From a bacterium (lineage in GTDB: Bacteria; Patescibacteriota; Minisyncoccia; UBA6257; GWB1-50-10): a DNA stretch of 52,868 bases. Below the pieces are notes generated by a model. The model made no database searches. It saw nothing but the letters and a program-made list of their open reading frames with translations, and was not told the DNA's origin. The number at the start of each line of letters is the position of its first letter. The stretch's first letter is position 1. The DNA is taken from NCBI GenBank assembly GCA_027310365.1, contig DAIDAY010000004.1:1-52868 (forward strand), read 5' to 3'. A program made the translations under genes and the position numbers. Of the stretch, positions 39,910-47,644 are shown one piece after another.

Positions 39910-40251
39910 TTACCGTTTTCGTTCTTTCATCTTGCAGCTTTTGCACAGGAGCGATTCTGGGTCGATGTTCAGAATTTCCTTTTCGATGCTCTTGCCGCAT
40001 TCTGCGCAGGCGCCAAAAGTGCCGTTTTTGATTCGCTCGAGAGCGCTGTCGATCTGCTCCAGGCGCTTATCTTGGCTTTGTTTGACGCTCAGGAAATTTG
40101 CCGTTTCCTCGGCTTCATCGGCTTCCTCCTCTCCGTGATCGGTGTCGTCTCCGAAATCAAGTTCCGACGCGAACCGCCGCATGCTCTCCGCGATGCGTTC
40201 ACGTTCCGCAACGAGCTTTTCCTTTAAGCGTTCTATTTCTTTTTTATCCAT
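39910..40251 (-). CDS. DksA/TraR-type C4 zinc-finger protein
   Basis: The 113-aa protein starts with a helical coil (KEIERLKEKLVAERERIAE), an acidic middle (DDTDHGEEEADEAEE), and the C-terminal zinc finger CAECGKSIEKE...LLCKSCK with four Cys. DksA/TraR proteins bind the RNA polymerase secondary channel with a coiled-coil tip and modulate initiation. The acidic tip is compatible with that. Length is close to TraR/DksA-like short proteins. A leader-like sequence shared with virB4 lies directly upstream (40252-40362). Confidence 0.85.
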   Translation of the reverse strand: MDKKEIERLKEKLVAERERIAESMRRFASELDFGDDTDHGEEEADEAEETANFLSVKQSQDKRLEQIDSALERIKNGTFGACAECGKSIEKEILNIDPESLLCKSCKMKERKR

Positions 40252-40362
40252 CCTATTGGAAACAAAACGCCTTTTTCATAAGCGACAATCCATGATGCGT
40301 GATTACCTCGATTCCTTTGGCGACGATCCTTGTCATAAGTTTGCGGTTTCTCGCGTGATCCC
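40252..40362 (-). repeat. Leader-like element, copy upstream of the DksA-like gene
   Basis: On the minus strand this sequence aligns without gaps over 85 nt to 28727-28811, upstream of virB4. Both ends are best conserved: AAACCGCAAACTTATGA on the 5' side and TCGCTTATGAAAAAGGCG then TTTTG-TTC next to the start codon. The middle is variable. Both copies end 0-1 nt before an ATG. In this copy the in-frame peptide (28 codons from 40336) ends MKKAFCFQ. Confidence 0.5.
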
Positions 40363-40424
40363 TGGAATAAGCAGGCGCGCGAATTTTTTATTATCGCTGG
40401 GATAAAATAAGCGACTTCCGTTTT

Positions 40425-41465
40425 TTATTGCAAACTCCGAACCGCCAATTTATACCCGTCGTATGATGCGGCGACAATGAGCGTATTGTTGCTCCAGCCG
40501 TAATCGATAGCGTAGCCGCTCTTGCTGAACGAAACGTACCGGTTGGCCGTCGCAGGCTCGCCGTTCTTCCAGGCCCCCTCCGTTCCCGGATTCTGGGCGA
40601 AGAAATTTTTGAGGTTGGTGTTCGATTCGAAAATTTGCGCAAACGACGCTTTCTCGTCGACGAGCGCCGAAGCGGAAGAAAGTTGCGCGGCAAAACCGAT
40701 CCACTGCGTTCCGCTGGCATCGACGTACAAGAAGGCTGATGTGCGAGTCGGGTCGAAGGCTGTATTCAAGCCGGATTGGGTTAAGTCTGCCGATATGAGC
40801 GACCGCAGCATATCGGAGAAAGAAACCGGATTGCCGTTCTGATCCTGCGGCACCACTTCAACGAAGGCGGGTCCCTTGGACACCCCGGCGTTCACATTGA
40901 TGAGATCGGCGGCGGCCAGCGGCCAGCTCGAGGTCACAGAGGCATCGGCAGTTTTGAAAAGAGAGGAATGAATGATTGCGGAGGGAATGGCGGAAGGCGC
41001 CGACGTCGTTGCCGTGGATGTTTCTGTTGCGGTTTCCGTCGTCGCAGCCGGCGTTGTCTCGGTCGCCGGCGCGCCGGCGTTTGTTTCGGAGGTTTGGCTT
41101 GCCGGCGGCTGTGCGTTGTTGTTCCCCGCGAACATCGGATAAATCACAAAGTAGCCCAGCGCTCCCAAGGCGATCACGACGAGAAATGCGATGACGCCGG
41201 TTACGGCTCCCCTCCCTTTCTTGGGGGGTTTCACCGAGTTGGGAAGCGAGTCGGTCGGAATGGTGCCGGCGGGGTTCGCCGTCGGCACGTCGGGTATTTT
41301 AAAACTGAAATCCTCCGGAACCGGCGCAACAGGCGCCGCGGGAGGCGTCGCCGCCTCGGGTGTGTACGGTTTCGGCGTTCCGCTCGTTTGCACCGAATTC
41401 ATATCGGAGTTCATTGTCCGAAGATCGACGTTGGGGTTTTGCCCCTGATTAAAATTTTGGTCTGC
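40425..41465 (-). CDS. Single-pass membrane protein with extracytoplasmic domain
   Basis: The 346-aa protein starts MADQNFNQGQNPNVDL. It has a Pro-rich cytoplasmic part, one membrane helix (VTGVIAFLVVIALGALGYFV), an Ala/Thr/Glu-rich linker and a globular extracytoplasmic domain (about residues 155-346: SSWPLAAADLINVNAG, TQWIGFAAQLSSASALVDE, ENRYV-like strands, YDGYKLAVRSLQ end). No family recognised. A TATAAT box covers 41476-41481, so the ATG at 41477 lies within it and the ATG at 41465, 10 nt downstream of the box, is the likely start. Monocistronic. Confidence 0.7.
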   Translation of the reverse strand, partial: ADQNFNQGQNPNVDLRTMNSDMNSVQTSGTPKPYTPEAATPPAAPVAPVPEDFSFKIPDVPTANPAGTIPTDSLPNSVKPPKKGRGAVTGVIAFLVVIALGALGYFVIYPMFAGNNNAQPPASQTSETNAGAPATETTPAATTETATETSTATTSAPSAIPSAIIHSSLFKTADASVTSSWPLAAADLINVNAGVSKGPAFVEVVPQDQNGNPVSFSDMLRSLISADLTQSGLNTAFDPTRTSAFLYVDASGTQWIGFAAQLSSASALVDEKASFAQIFESNTNLKNFFAQNPGTEGAWKNGEPATANRYVSFSKSGYAIDYGWSNNTLIVAASYDGYKLAVRSLQ

Positions 41466-41475
41466 CATTGTCTCC

Positions 41476-41481
41476 ATTATA
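41476..41481 (-). promoter_or_regulatory. -10 box of the single-pass membrane protein gene
   Basis: TATAAT on the minus strand; it overlaps the upstream ATG at 41477 and thereby decides the start at 41465. Confidence 0.6.
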
Positions 41482-41521
41482 GCACAATGGGAGTCGCGAG
41501 TTCACCCTGCGTACGGAAACA

Positions 41522-43579
41522 CTACTGCTGCGGCGCCTGGCTTGGTGCGAGGTTCAGCTGCTTGATCGAGAGACCGATCTTGCCGTTGTCCACCCTGATG
41601 ATTTTCGCCTTGACCCGGTCGCCAAGCTTCACCACGTCTTCCACTTTTTTCACGAAGCCGTTTTTGAGCTCCGAAACGTGAATCATGCCGTCTTGACCGC
41701 CGCCTAAGTCGACGATCGCGCCGAATTCGAGGATCCGGACCACCGGACCTTCAACAATTTCGCCCGCGCGGTATTCGTGAACCACCTCCCGTATCAGCTG
41801 AAGGGCTTTGGCGACGGCGTCGTCTTCGTACCCCGCGACGTAAACCTTCCCGTCTTCTTCTATATCTATCGTCACCTTGTTTGCGGTTGCATCGAGAATG
41901 CCGTTGATCACCTTGCCGCCCGGGCCGATGAGTTCGCCGATTTTTTCTTTCGGTATCTCGACGATCGTGATCTTCGGCGCGTACGGCGAAAGTTCTTTTC
42001 GCGGTGCGCCGATGGTCTTGTCCATGAAATCCAGTATCTGGAACCGAGCCTTCTTTGCCGCGGCAAGCGCCTCGCCGAAGATTTTCGCCGTGATGCCGCC
42101 GATCTTCACATCCATCTGGATGGCATTGATGCCGTCCCGCGTTCCCGAGACTTTGAAATCCATGTCGCCGTAGTGATCTTCCGGCCCCTGGATGTCGGTC
42201 AAGAGTTGGTACTCGTCATCCTTGTCGCCGGTCATGAGGCCGATGGAAATCCCGGCAACCTGTTTTTTGACGGGAACGCCGGCATCCATAAGAGAAAGCG
42301 ACGCGGCGCAGGTTGACGCCATCGACGACGATCCGTTCGAGGAAAGCGTTTCCGCGACGATCCGTATCGTATAGGGAAATTCTTCCATCGACGGAAGGAC
42401 CGCGCTGATGCCCTTTTGAGCTAAATTGCCGTGGCCGATTTCGCGCCTTCCGGGGCCGCGCGATCGCGAAGTCTCGCCGACTGAAAAGCCAGGGAAATTG
42501 TAGTGGAGCATAAACCGCTTCTTGCCGGTCGTCTCCATCGTCTCGACGATTTGTTCCGCTCCCGGCGCGGCCAAAGTTGTTATCGCGAGGACTTGCGTTT
42601 CGCCTCGCATGAAAAGCGCCGATCCGTGCGTGCGCTTGAAGAGTCCGACCTCGCTCCAGAGGTCGCGTATCTCGTCGAATTTCCGTCCATCAGCCCGCTT
42701 GCCGCGTTTCAGGGCGAGATCGTGAACAAATTTGTCCACCTCGTCCTCGAAGACCGCCTCGGCGGCTTTGAGTGATTCCTCGGTTTCGCCGGATTCCTTG
42801 AGATGGTCGAAAAGTTTTGACTTCAGTTCTTCTGTCTTTTTTTCCTTGAGCGCCGTCTCGACGTCGTTGGCGATAAACTTGCCGATTTTATTTTTGAGGC
42901 TTGGGTCGCCGGCCGCGAGAATAACATTCGCCTTCGGCTTGCCGATTTCTTTGATGATGCTTCTTTGAAACGCGACGAGCTGTTTGATATTTTCATGCGC
43001 CCTTTCAAAAATTTCTTGGGCGTCGGATTCTCGTTCTTCCTTTCCCCCGAATTCGATCATATTCACCTTTGTTTCCGTCCCCGCGAAAAATCCCGAGATG
43101 TTTTCGCCTCTCGTGACCTTGACGCCCGCAACGGGCCCTTCCCACGGTATGTCGGAAATGGCAAGCGCGGTCGAGGATGCGAGGAGCGCGATTTCATCGG
43201 GGTCGTTCTTCTCGTCGTACGCGAGGACGGTTACCACCACCTGAATCTCCCGCCTGAGGCGCGGATCGAAAAGCGGCCGAACCGTCCGATCAATGAGACG
43301 CGATGAAAGAATTGCTTCGTCGGAAGGCCTCCCCTCCCTTCTGATAAAGCGGCTGCCGATGATTTTCCCGGCGGCATAGAAACGTTCCTCGTAGTCGACG
43401 GTCAGGGGGAAAAAATCCCCCGGCTTATCGATGTCGCTCATGACGACGGTTGCAAGAACCGCCGTCTCCCCCGACTTTCCGATGACTGCCCCGTTCGCCT
43501 GTCCCGCGATTTTTGAGATCTCGAGGGAAAAGTCCCTGCCGTCGACGGTCGTTTGGTATGTTTTTTTATCAAGATCCAT
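41522..43579 (-). CDS. pnp: Polynucleotide phosphorylase
   Basis: The 685-aa protein has two RNase PH domains (first: FFPLTVDYEERFYAAGKIIG, RREGRPSDEAILSSRLIDR; second, catalytic: SNGSSSMASTCAASLSLMDA, GDMDFKVSGTRDGINAIQMD), a KH domain (IGPGGKVINGI) and an S1 domain (GAIVDLGGGQDGMIHVSEL). It degrades RNA 3'-5' with phosphate. A short AAGGA ribosome-binding site precedes the ATG, with TATATA close upstream. It follows rpsO as in many bacteria, but with a NYN-domain gene in between. Confidence 0.97.
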   Translation of the reverse strand: MDLDKKTYQTTVDGRDFSLEISKIAGQANGAVIGKSGETAVLATVVMSDIDKPGDFFPLTVDYEERFYAAGKIIGSRFIRREGRPSDEAILSSRLIDRTVRPLFDPRLRREIQVVVTVLAYDEKNDPDEIALLASSTALAISDIPWEGPVAGVKVTRGENISGFFAGTETKVNMIEFGGKEERESDAQEIFERAHENIKQLVAFQRSIIKEIGKPKANVILAAGDPSLKNKIGKFIANDVETALKEKKTEELKSKLFDHLKESGETEESLKAAEAVFEDEVDKFVHDLALKRGKRADGRKFDEIRDLWSEVGLFKRTHGSALFMRGETQVLAITTLAAPGAEQIVETMETTGKKRFMLHYNFPGFSVGETSRSRGPGRREIGHGNLAQKGISAVLPSMEEFPYTIRIVAETLSSNGSSSMASTCAASLSLMDAGVPVKKQVAGISIGLMTGDKDDEYQLLTDIQGPEDHYGDMDFKVSGTRDGINAIQMDVKIGGITAKIFGEALAAAKKARFQILDFMDKTIGAPRKELSPYAPKITIVEIPKEKIGELIGPGGKVINGILDATANKVTIDIEEDGKVYVAGYEDDAVAKALQLIREVVHEYRAGEIVEGPVVRILEFGAIVDLGGGQDGMIHVSELKNGFVKKVEDVVKLGDRVKAKIIRVDNGKIGLSIKQLNLAPSQAPQQ

Positions 43580-43642
43580 TTTCCTTCATGTATATAACGC
43601 GAAATGACCACTAAAGCATGCCGGCCCTCCGAAAATAGTCTC

Positions 43643-44200
43643 TTATCCCATCCTCCTCCTCTGCCTCGACCCCATTCTCTCGCTTGCCCGTTCGCCGATT
43701 TTCAGAAGCACCCGCGGTATTTTTTCCATATCCATAAACCGGTCAGCCGCCTCCTTGAGCTTCGCGGATGTCGTGTGCCCGAAACCGACGACCTCAACCT
43801 CTTTTCCGAAACCCCACCGAAGGTATTGGACAAGCGGGATGAAATCGCCGTCGCCCGTCACGAGAACGACAGCATCAAGATCGGCAGCGCTCCTGACCGC
43901 GTCGATCGCCATGCCGACGTCCCAATCGCCTTTCTTGGTGCCGTCGGGATACACTTGGAGGTCTTTCGAGCGGAGTTCGAGACCGGTTTTCCGAAGCGCT
44001 TCAAAAAAGGATTCTTCGCCGGTCGTCGGGTCGCTCTTCACGACGTACGCGTACGCCTTGACGAGCTGGCGGCGCCCCACGACGTATTTCAGAAGTTCGT
44101 CAAAATTCACCCTCGCTTGGAAAAGGTTCTTCGCCGAGTGGTAAACGTTTTGGACGTCGATGAAGATCCCAACCCGCTGACTTGCGTTCGTGTTTGACAT
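43643..44200 (-). CDS. NYN-domain (LabA/DUF88-like) protein
   Basis: The 185-aa protein has the PIN-like NYN fold with conserved acidic residues: VGIFIDVQNVYHSAKN (Asp), GDWDVGMAIDAVRSAA (Asp pair) and VLVTGDGDFIPLVQYL (Asp-x-Asp). These residues would coordinate a metal for RNA cleavage. The C-terminus is basic (RASERMGSRQRRRMG). The ATG at 44200 overlaps the rpsO stop (TGATG); a GTG at 44203 is an alternative. Its place between rpsO and pnp suggests a role in RNA processing or decay. Confidence 0.88.
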   Translation of the reverse strand: MSNTNASQRVGIFIDVQNVYHSAKNLFQARVNFDELLKYVVGRRQLVKAYAYVVKSDPTTGEESFFEALRKTGLELRSKDLQVYPDGTKKGDWDVGMAIDAVRSAADLDAVVLVTGDGDFIPLVQYLRWGFGKEVEVVGFGHTTSAKLKEAADRFMDMEKIPRVLLKIGERASERMGSRQRRRMG

Positions 44201-44466
44201 CACGCTTCTCTTTCCAATTTCTTGGCGATTTTGGAATAGCTTTTTTCGTCGCTCTCCTTCAGGTACTGGAGAAGGCGCCTTCTCTTTCCCACCATCATCA
44301 AAAGCCCCCGGCGGGACGTGAAATCCTTGGGGTTTTTTTTCAAGTGGTCGGCCAGGAGTTTGATCCTTTTTGACAGAAGAGAGATTTGAACCTCGCTGGA
44401 ACCCGTGTCCTTTTCATGACGCGAGGACTCTTTCATGACGTTCTGTTTTTGCCGTTTGGTAAGCAT
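44200..44466 (-). CDS. rpsO: 30S ribosomal protein S15
   Basis: The 88-aa protein starts MLTKRQKQNVMKESSRHEKD, and GSSEVQISLLSKRIKLLADH and SRRGLLMMVGKRRRLLQYLK are the S15 signature. It binds the central domain of 16S rRNA. The promoter at 44474-44502 places the ATG 7 nt after the -10 box, so there is no room for the S15 autoregulatory leader known in other bacteria; control must differ. Confidence 0.96.
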   Translation of the reverse strand: MLTKRQKQNVMKESSRHEKDTGSSEVQISLLSKRIKLLADHLKKNPKDFTSRRGLLMMVGKRRRLLQYLKESDEKSYSKIAKKLEREA

Positions 44467-44473
44467 TGGCTTT

Positions 44474-44502
44474 ATATTATCACGTCATTTCAGATGTGTC
44501 AA
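44474..44502 (-). promoter_or_regulatory. Consensus promoter of rpsO
   Basis: On the minus strand: TTGACA (44497-44502), 17 nt, TAATAT (44474-44479), then 7 nt to the ATG. The clearest example of a leaderless arrangement in the window. Confidence 0.8.
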
Positions 44503-44514
44503 AGTTTTGGAAAC

Positions 44515-44546
44515 AAAAACCCCCGCTTCAATGAAGCGTGCGGGGG
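44515..44546 (-). terminator. Intrinsic terminator overlapping the end of the thymidylate-kinase-like gene
   Basis: On the minus strand CCCCCGC (44540-44546) pairs with GCGGGGG (44520-44526), with an inner GCTTC/GAAGC stem, followed by TTTTTGTTT. The TGA stop of the kinase gene lies inside the hairpin. It separates this gene from rpsO. Confidence 0.8.
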
Positions 44547-45082
44547 AGATTACGCAAAGCAGTTTCCAGTACTTCCTCGGGAGTAAGGGAGTCGGTCTTT
44601 ATCTCGGTGGCGTTTTGAGAGAGTGCGAGAAGTTTGTGGTACTCGATTCTTACGAGACTCTGTTTTTCCCAGTCCCTTTTGTCGCACGCGGACATCGCTC
44701 TCTTCAAGCGGCGTTCTTCTTGAACTTCGGGAGAAACGTCGAAATAGATAGTCCAATCGGGTAAGACGATGTTCCCGAAGTCCTTCAATTTCGCGTCAAC
44801 GCCCGACGCTCGATGATATGCGACGGTCGTCATCCAGTAACGGTCGAGAATGATCATCCCCCTTGATGAGACGATCAATGCAATTTCACGCGACGCCGTT
44901 TTCACTCCTTCAAGATAAAACTGGTAATGCTCTTCGTTGGTCGCATGTTGATCAATGAGATTTCTCTTTGCCATGTACGATGGCGGAGGGGTTCTGTAGA
45001 GCAGGGCTCCGAGACGTTCGGTCATCCCTTCGCAGGCGGTCGATTTGCCCGCATAGTCCAATCCTTCAGCAGCGATGATCAT
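44528..45082 (-). CDS. Thymidylate kinase-like nucleoside/nucleotide kinase
   Basis: The 184-aa protein has the P-loop IAAEGLDYAGKSTACEG, the LDRYWMTTVAYHRA segment (DR-Y motif of the dTMP/deoxynucleoside kinase family) and a lid with EERRLKRAMSACDKR. It would phosphorylate dTMP or a deoxynucleoside. Typical Tmk has about 205-215 aa and an EG-D-GKST P-loop, close to what is seen. It is next to, and divergent from, the ribonucleotide reductase gene, so both serve dNTP supply. The promoter is at 45118-45147. Confidence 0.75.
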   Translation of the reverse strand: MIIAAEGLDYAGKSTACEGMTERLGALLYRTPPPSYMAKRNLIDQHATNEEHYQFYLEGVKTASREIALIVSSRGMIILDRYWMTTVAYHRASGVDAKLKDFGNIVLPDWTIYFDVSPEVQEERRLKRAMSACDKRDWEKQSLVRIEYHKLLALSQNATEIKTDSLTPEEVLETALRNLPRTLH

Positions 45083-45117
45083 ATGAACCTCGTCGATTTG
45101 TGGGAAAAGCTGCTTTC

Positions 45118-45147
45118 AGATTAGCCACTTTCTTCGACTCATGTCAA
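45118..45147 (-). promoter_or_regulatory. Promoter of the thymidylate-kinase-like gene
   Basis: On the minus strand: TTGACA (45142-45147), 18 nt, TAATCT (45118-45123). The leader is about 30 nt, with a weak GAGG before the ATG. Confidence 0.55.
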
Positions 45148-45192
45148 TGCCCCTTGACGAGGTCTGGAGAACCCCGTGCCATTGGAAGTATA

Positions 45193-45206
45193 GGCGCCAT
45201 GGCGCC
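45193..45206. promoter_or_regulatory. 14-bp perfect palindrome before the ribonucleotide reductase gene
   Basis: GGCGCCATGGCGCC is its own reverse complement and lies 15 nt before the ATG at 45222, directly after TATA (45189-45192). It could be an operator or a stem in the mRNA leader. Confidence 0.4.
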
Positions 45207-45221
45207 ATAGCATCAAAAACC

Positions 45222-46976
45222 ATGTATCGTTCCACCTTTCTCGCCTCGCAAACAGCAGAACGCATCCTCCGGGAGGGTCGCATGATTGATCCGAACGAGA
45301 CGCCGACTCGCATGGTTGAACGGGTCGTCGAATCCGTCGTTTCGGTTGAACGAAAATTCGGCGCTGCCCGGAGCGCGGTGGAGAAGTTTGCGGACGAGTT
45401 CGGGTCGCACTTGGACAAAAAAGACTGCGTTATGAGCACCCCCATCATCAATAATGCCGGCCGCTACGCGGGGAGGCCTCTCTCTGCATGCACCGTTCCC
45501 CCGGTGGATTTGAATCAAGACATCTCGCGCATCAAGAAGATAGTCGATCGGCTGCATGCCGACGCAATGGGGACCGGCTTTAATTTGGACAGTTCCCGCG
45601 ATCCAATCGGGGTTCTGAAGGCCTTGAATGCCATCGCCGTCTCCGGCGCGCGGAGCGGGCGGGAAGATCGGCCGGTCGGGAACATGGCAATTCTCTCGTC
45701 GGGGCACCGGGATATTTTGGACTTCATCGATGTAAAGGTGGGCGGGGACAAGAAGGGGGAAGAGTGGAAATTCAACCTGTCGGTCAACGCATCGGACGAA
45801 TTCATGGAAGCGGCTAAAAGAGGCGCGCCGTACCGAACGTCCGGCGGCAAGATTTTGAATGCGCAGGACGTCCTCCATCGCATCGTCTCGTCGGCTCACG
45901 CATGCGGGGATCCGGGTCTCGTCTTTCTCCATCGGATGGAAGCCGACAATCCGACACCCGGCGTCGGTCACTACGTGAGCACCGCGCCGTGCGGCGAGGT
46001 CGGTCTTGCACCGGGGGAAACGTGCCAGTTCGGCTATGTGAATCTCGGCAACTTCGTGGTTCGGAATCCCAGCGGGGTGCCGAAAGTCGACTTTGGAAAA
46101 TTGGAACGCGTCGCCCGGCTTTTGACGCACGTTTTGGACAACGCGCTTGAGTTAAGCATCGAGCGGTACGGGGAAAAGGAGAGCCGTTCGATCATGAGCG
46201 CGAAGAGGAAAATCGGCGTCGGGGTTTGCGGATTGGCCGATCTTTTGGTGAAGCTCAAGATTCCTTATGCGAGTCGGGAAGGAAGAGAACTGGCCCGCAA
46301 CATCGTTGCGTTCGTCAATTACTATTCGAAAATCGAGTCTTTTGAATTAGCGAAAAAGCGCGGTTCGTTCGGCGCCATGCGCCTTCCGGCGGGGTGCCGC
46401 TACAACGAGTTGCCGGGGTTCATAGAAACCAAGTATGGCAACCTTGAGACGCCGGAAATATCGGGGAAAGACTGGATTAGTTTGGGGGAGAAAATACGGG
46501 AAACAAAACTGCTCCGGAACGCTTCCACGACCGCCCTCCCGCCGACGGGACGATCGGCACTCGTCATCGACGCAACGCCAGGAATCGAACCGCTTTTTCC
46601 CTTGAATGATTACGGCGGAGTGGTCAATCGGAATTTAATGGACGACTTACGCGCGCGCCGTCTCGATACACCGGAAACGCTCCGGGCGATAGCGCGCTCG
46701 GGGAAAATAGGCGACATTTTAGGGATCGACTCCGATGTGAAGAGCATTTACTCGACGGCGCTTGAAATCGCGCCGGAAGATCATTTGAAAATGGTTCATG
46801 TCTTGCAACGGGCGGTCGACGAGTCCATTTCGAAGACGGTGAACATACCGGAGGCAACCACGCCGGAAGAAATCATGAAGACGTACCTTGCGGCATACGA
46901 CCTCGGCTTGAAAGGAATTACGGTTTTTAGGACCGGCAGCCGCACAATTCAGCCACGCGAGCTCGCAAAGCCGTGA
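45222..46976 (+). CDS. nrdJ: Class II (B12-dependent) ribonucleotide reductase-like protein, divergent
   Basis: The 584-aa protein resembles NrdJ: GRPLSACTVPPVDL (first redox Cys), FNLDSSRDPIGVLKAL, STAPCGEVG (thiyl-radical Cys and Glu), GETCQFGYVNLGNFV (second redox Cys), LPPTGRSALVIDATPGIEPL and the C-terminal GLKGITVFRTGSR. These enzymes make dNTPs using adenosylcobalamin. Oddities: the usual N-x-C-x-E active site reads A-P-C-G-E, so the substrate-binding Asn is Ala; no ATP-cone and no C-terminal Cys pair are present. The start is uncertain: ATG 45141 and 45222 are both possible; 45222 fits the family N-terminus better. Confidence 0.8.
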   Translation: MYRSTFLASQTAERILREGRMIDPNETPTRMVERVVESVVSVERKFGAARSAVEKFADEFGSHLDKKDCVMSTPIINNAGRYAGRPLSACTVPPVDLNQDISRIKKIVDRLHADAMGTGFNLDSSRDPIGVLKALNAIAVSGARSGREDRPVGNMAILSSGHRDILDFIDVKVGGDKKGEEWKFNLSVNASDEFMEAAKRGAPYRTSGGKILNAQDVLHRIVSSAHACGDPGLVFLHRMEADNPTPGVGHYVSTAPCGEVGLAPGETCQFGYVNLGNFVVRNPSGVPKVDFGKLERVARLLTHVLDNALELSIERYGEKESRSIMSAKRKIGVGVCGLADLLVKLKIPYASREGRELARNIVAFVNYYSKIESFELAKKRGSFGAMRLPAGCRYNELPGFIETKYGNLETPEISGKDWISLGEKIRETKLLRNASTTALPPTGRSALVIDATPGIEPLFPLNDYGGVVNRNLMDDLRARRLDTPETLRAIARSGKIGDILGIDSDVKSIYSTALEIAPEDHLKMVHVLQRAVDESISKTVNIPEATTPEEIMKTYLAAYDLGLKGITVFRTGSRTIQPRELAKP

Positions 46977-46982
46977 AGCGAT

Positions 46983-47594
46983 TCAAAAAGACGACTTTTC
47001 CCTCATGAGGATGTTCGTGACGCTTTTCGGCACAACGTGGTTCGGTTTGATGCCGAGGCTTGCGAGGAAATTCCGGATGTCGGTTTTTGCCGCCTCTCCT
47101 TTTTCTTTTGTTGTCATGATTTCGACCTCGATGACGGGGCCGAAGTCCTTGATCTTCTCCAAAAAAACATTGAATTTTCCGATTGCGAAAGGATAGCGAT
47201 CCTTTTCAAGGGAAAAGAACTTTTTGAAGCCGATGGCTTTCAAGATGGCTTCGGCTTCTCCGACGTCGCTCACTTCTATTTCCCGCTCTTCCCATGAATT
47301 GTGATCTCCGCGCGTCGTGATTTTCTTGAGGTTCAGCTGCGAGTTCGTTTTTGCGCCGACCGATTCCGAGCGCAACCGCAAGCTGTAGGAGCCCACGCGA
47401 TCCATCTCTATTTCTTTGAACGATTGAACCTCTCGGGGACAAAAATAAGCATCGGTGAGCTTTCCGGCGGGCAATTGTTTCGTCGTTTGCTTCCGGAAGA
47501 GAGCGGACAACCGTTTCCATTGCGGTGCGGAGAGGAGGGCTCTCACCTCAACTTCTTGATACTGTTTTTTTGTTTTCCGTCCGCTTTGGGCCAT
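46983..47594 (-). CDS. CYTH-domain protein (CyaB/ThTPase-like)
   Basis: From the ATG at 47594 the protein has 203 aa with the CYTH tunnel-fold pattern: YQEVEVRALL (the E-x-E-type strand), DAYFCPREV, SLRLRSESVG, WEEREIEVSDVGEAEAIL, RYPFAIGKFNVFLEKIKDFGPVIEVEI. Members hydrolyse triphosphates or act as class IV adenylate cyclases. The first EXEXK motif reads EVEVR, so the final Lys is Arg. The frame upstream of 47594 overlaps the divergent promoter region and is rejected. A TATACT-like box lies about 20 nt upstream. Confidence 0.8.
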   Translation of the reverse strand: MAQSGRKTKKQYQEVEVRALLSAPQWKRLSALFRKQTTKQLPAGKLTDAYFCPREVQSFKEIEMDRVGSYSLRLRSESVGAKTNSQLNLKKITTRGDHNSWEEREIEVSDVGEAEAILKAIGFKKFFSLEKDRYPFAIGKFNVFLEKIKDFGPVIEVEIMTTKEKGEAAKTDIRNFLASLGIKPNHVVPKSVTNILMREKSSF

Positions 47595-47644
47595 TGTGAG
47601 TGCGCAAATTGAAAGAGTATAATTAAAATATACGGTATCACTCC

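Noticed and set aside
45213-46130. 305-codon minus-strand frame inside the ribonucleotide reductase gene
   Set aside because: Shadow of the reductase coding frame; rich in Arg, His and Pro without domain signature.
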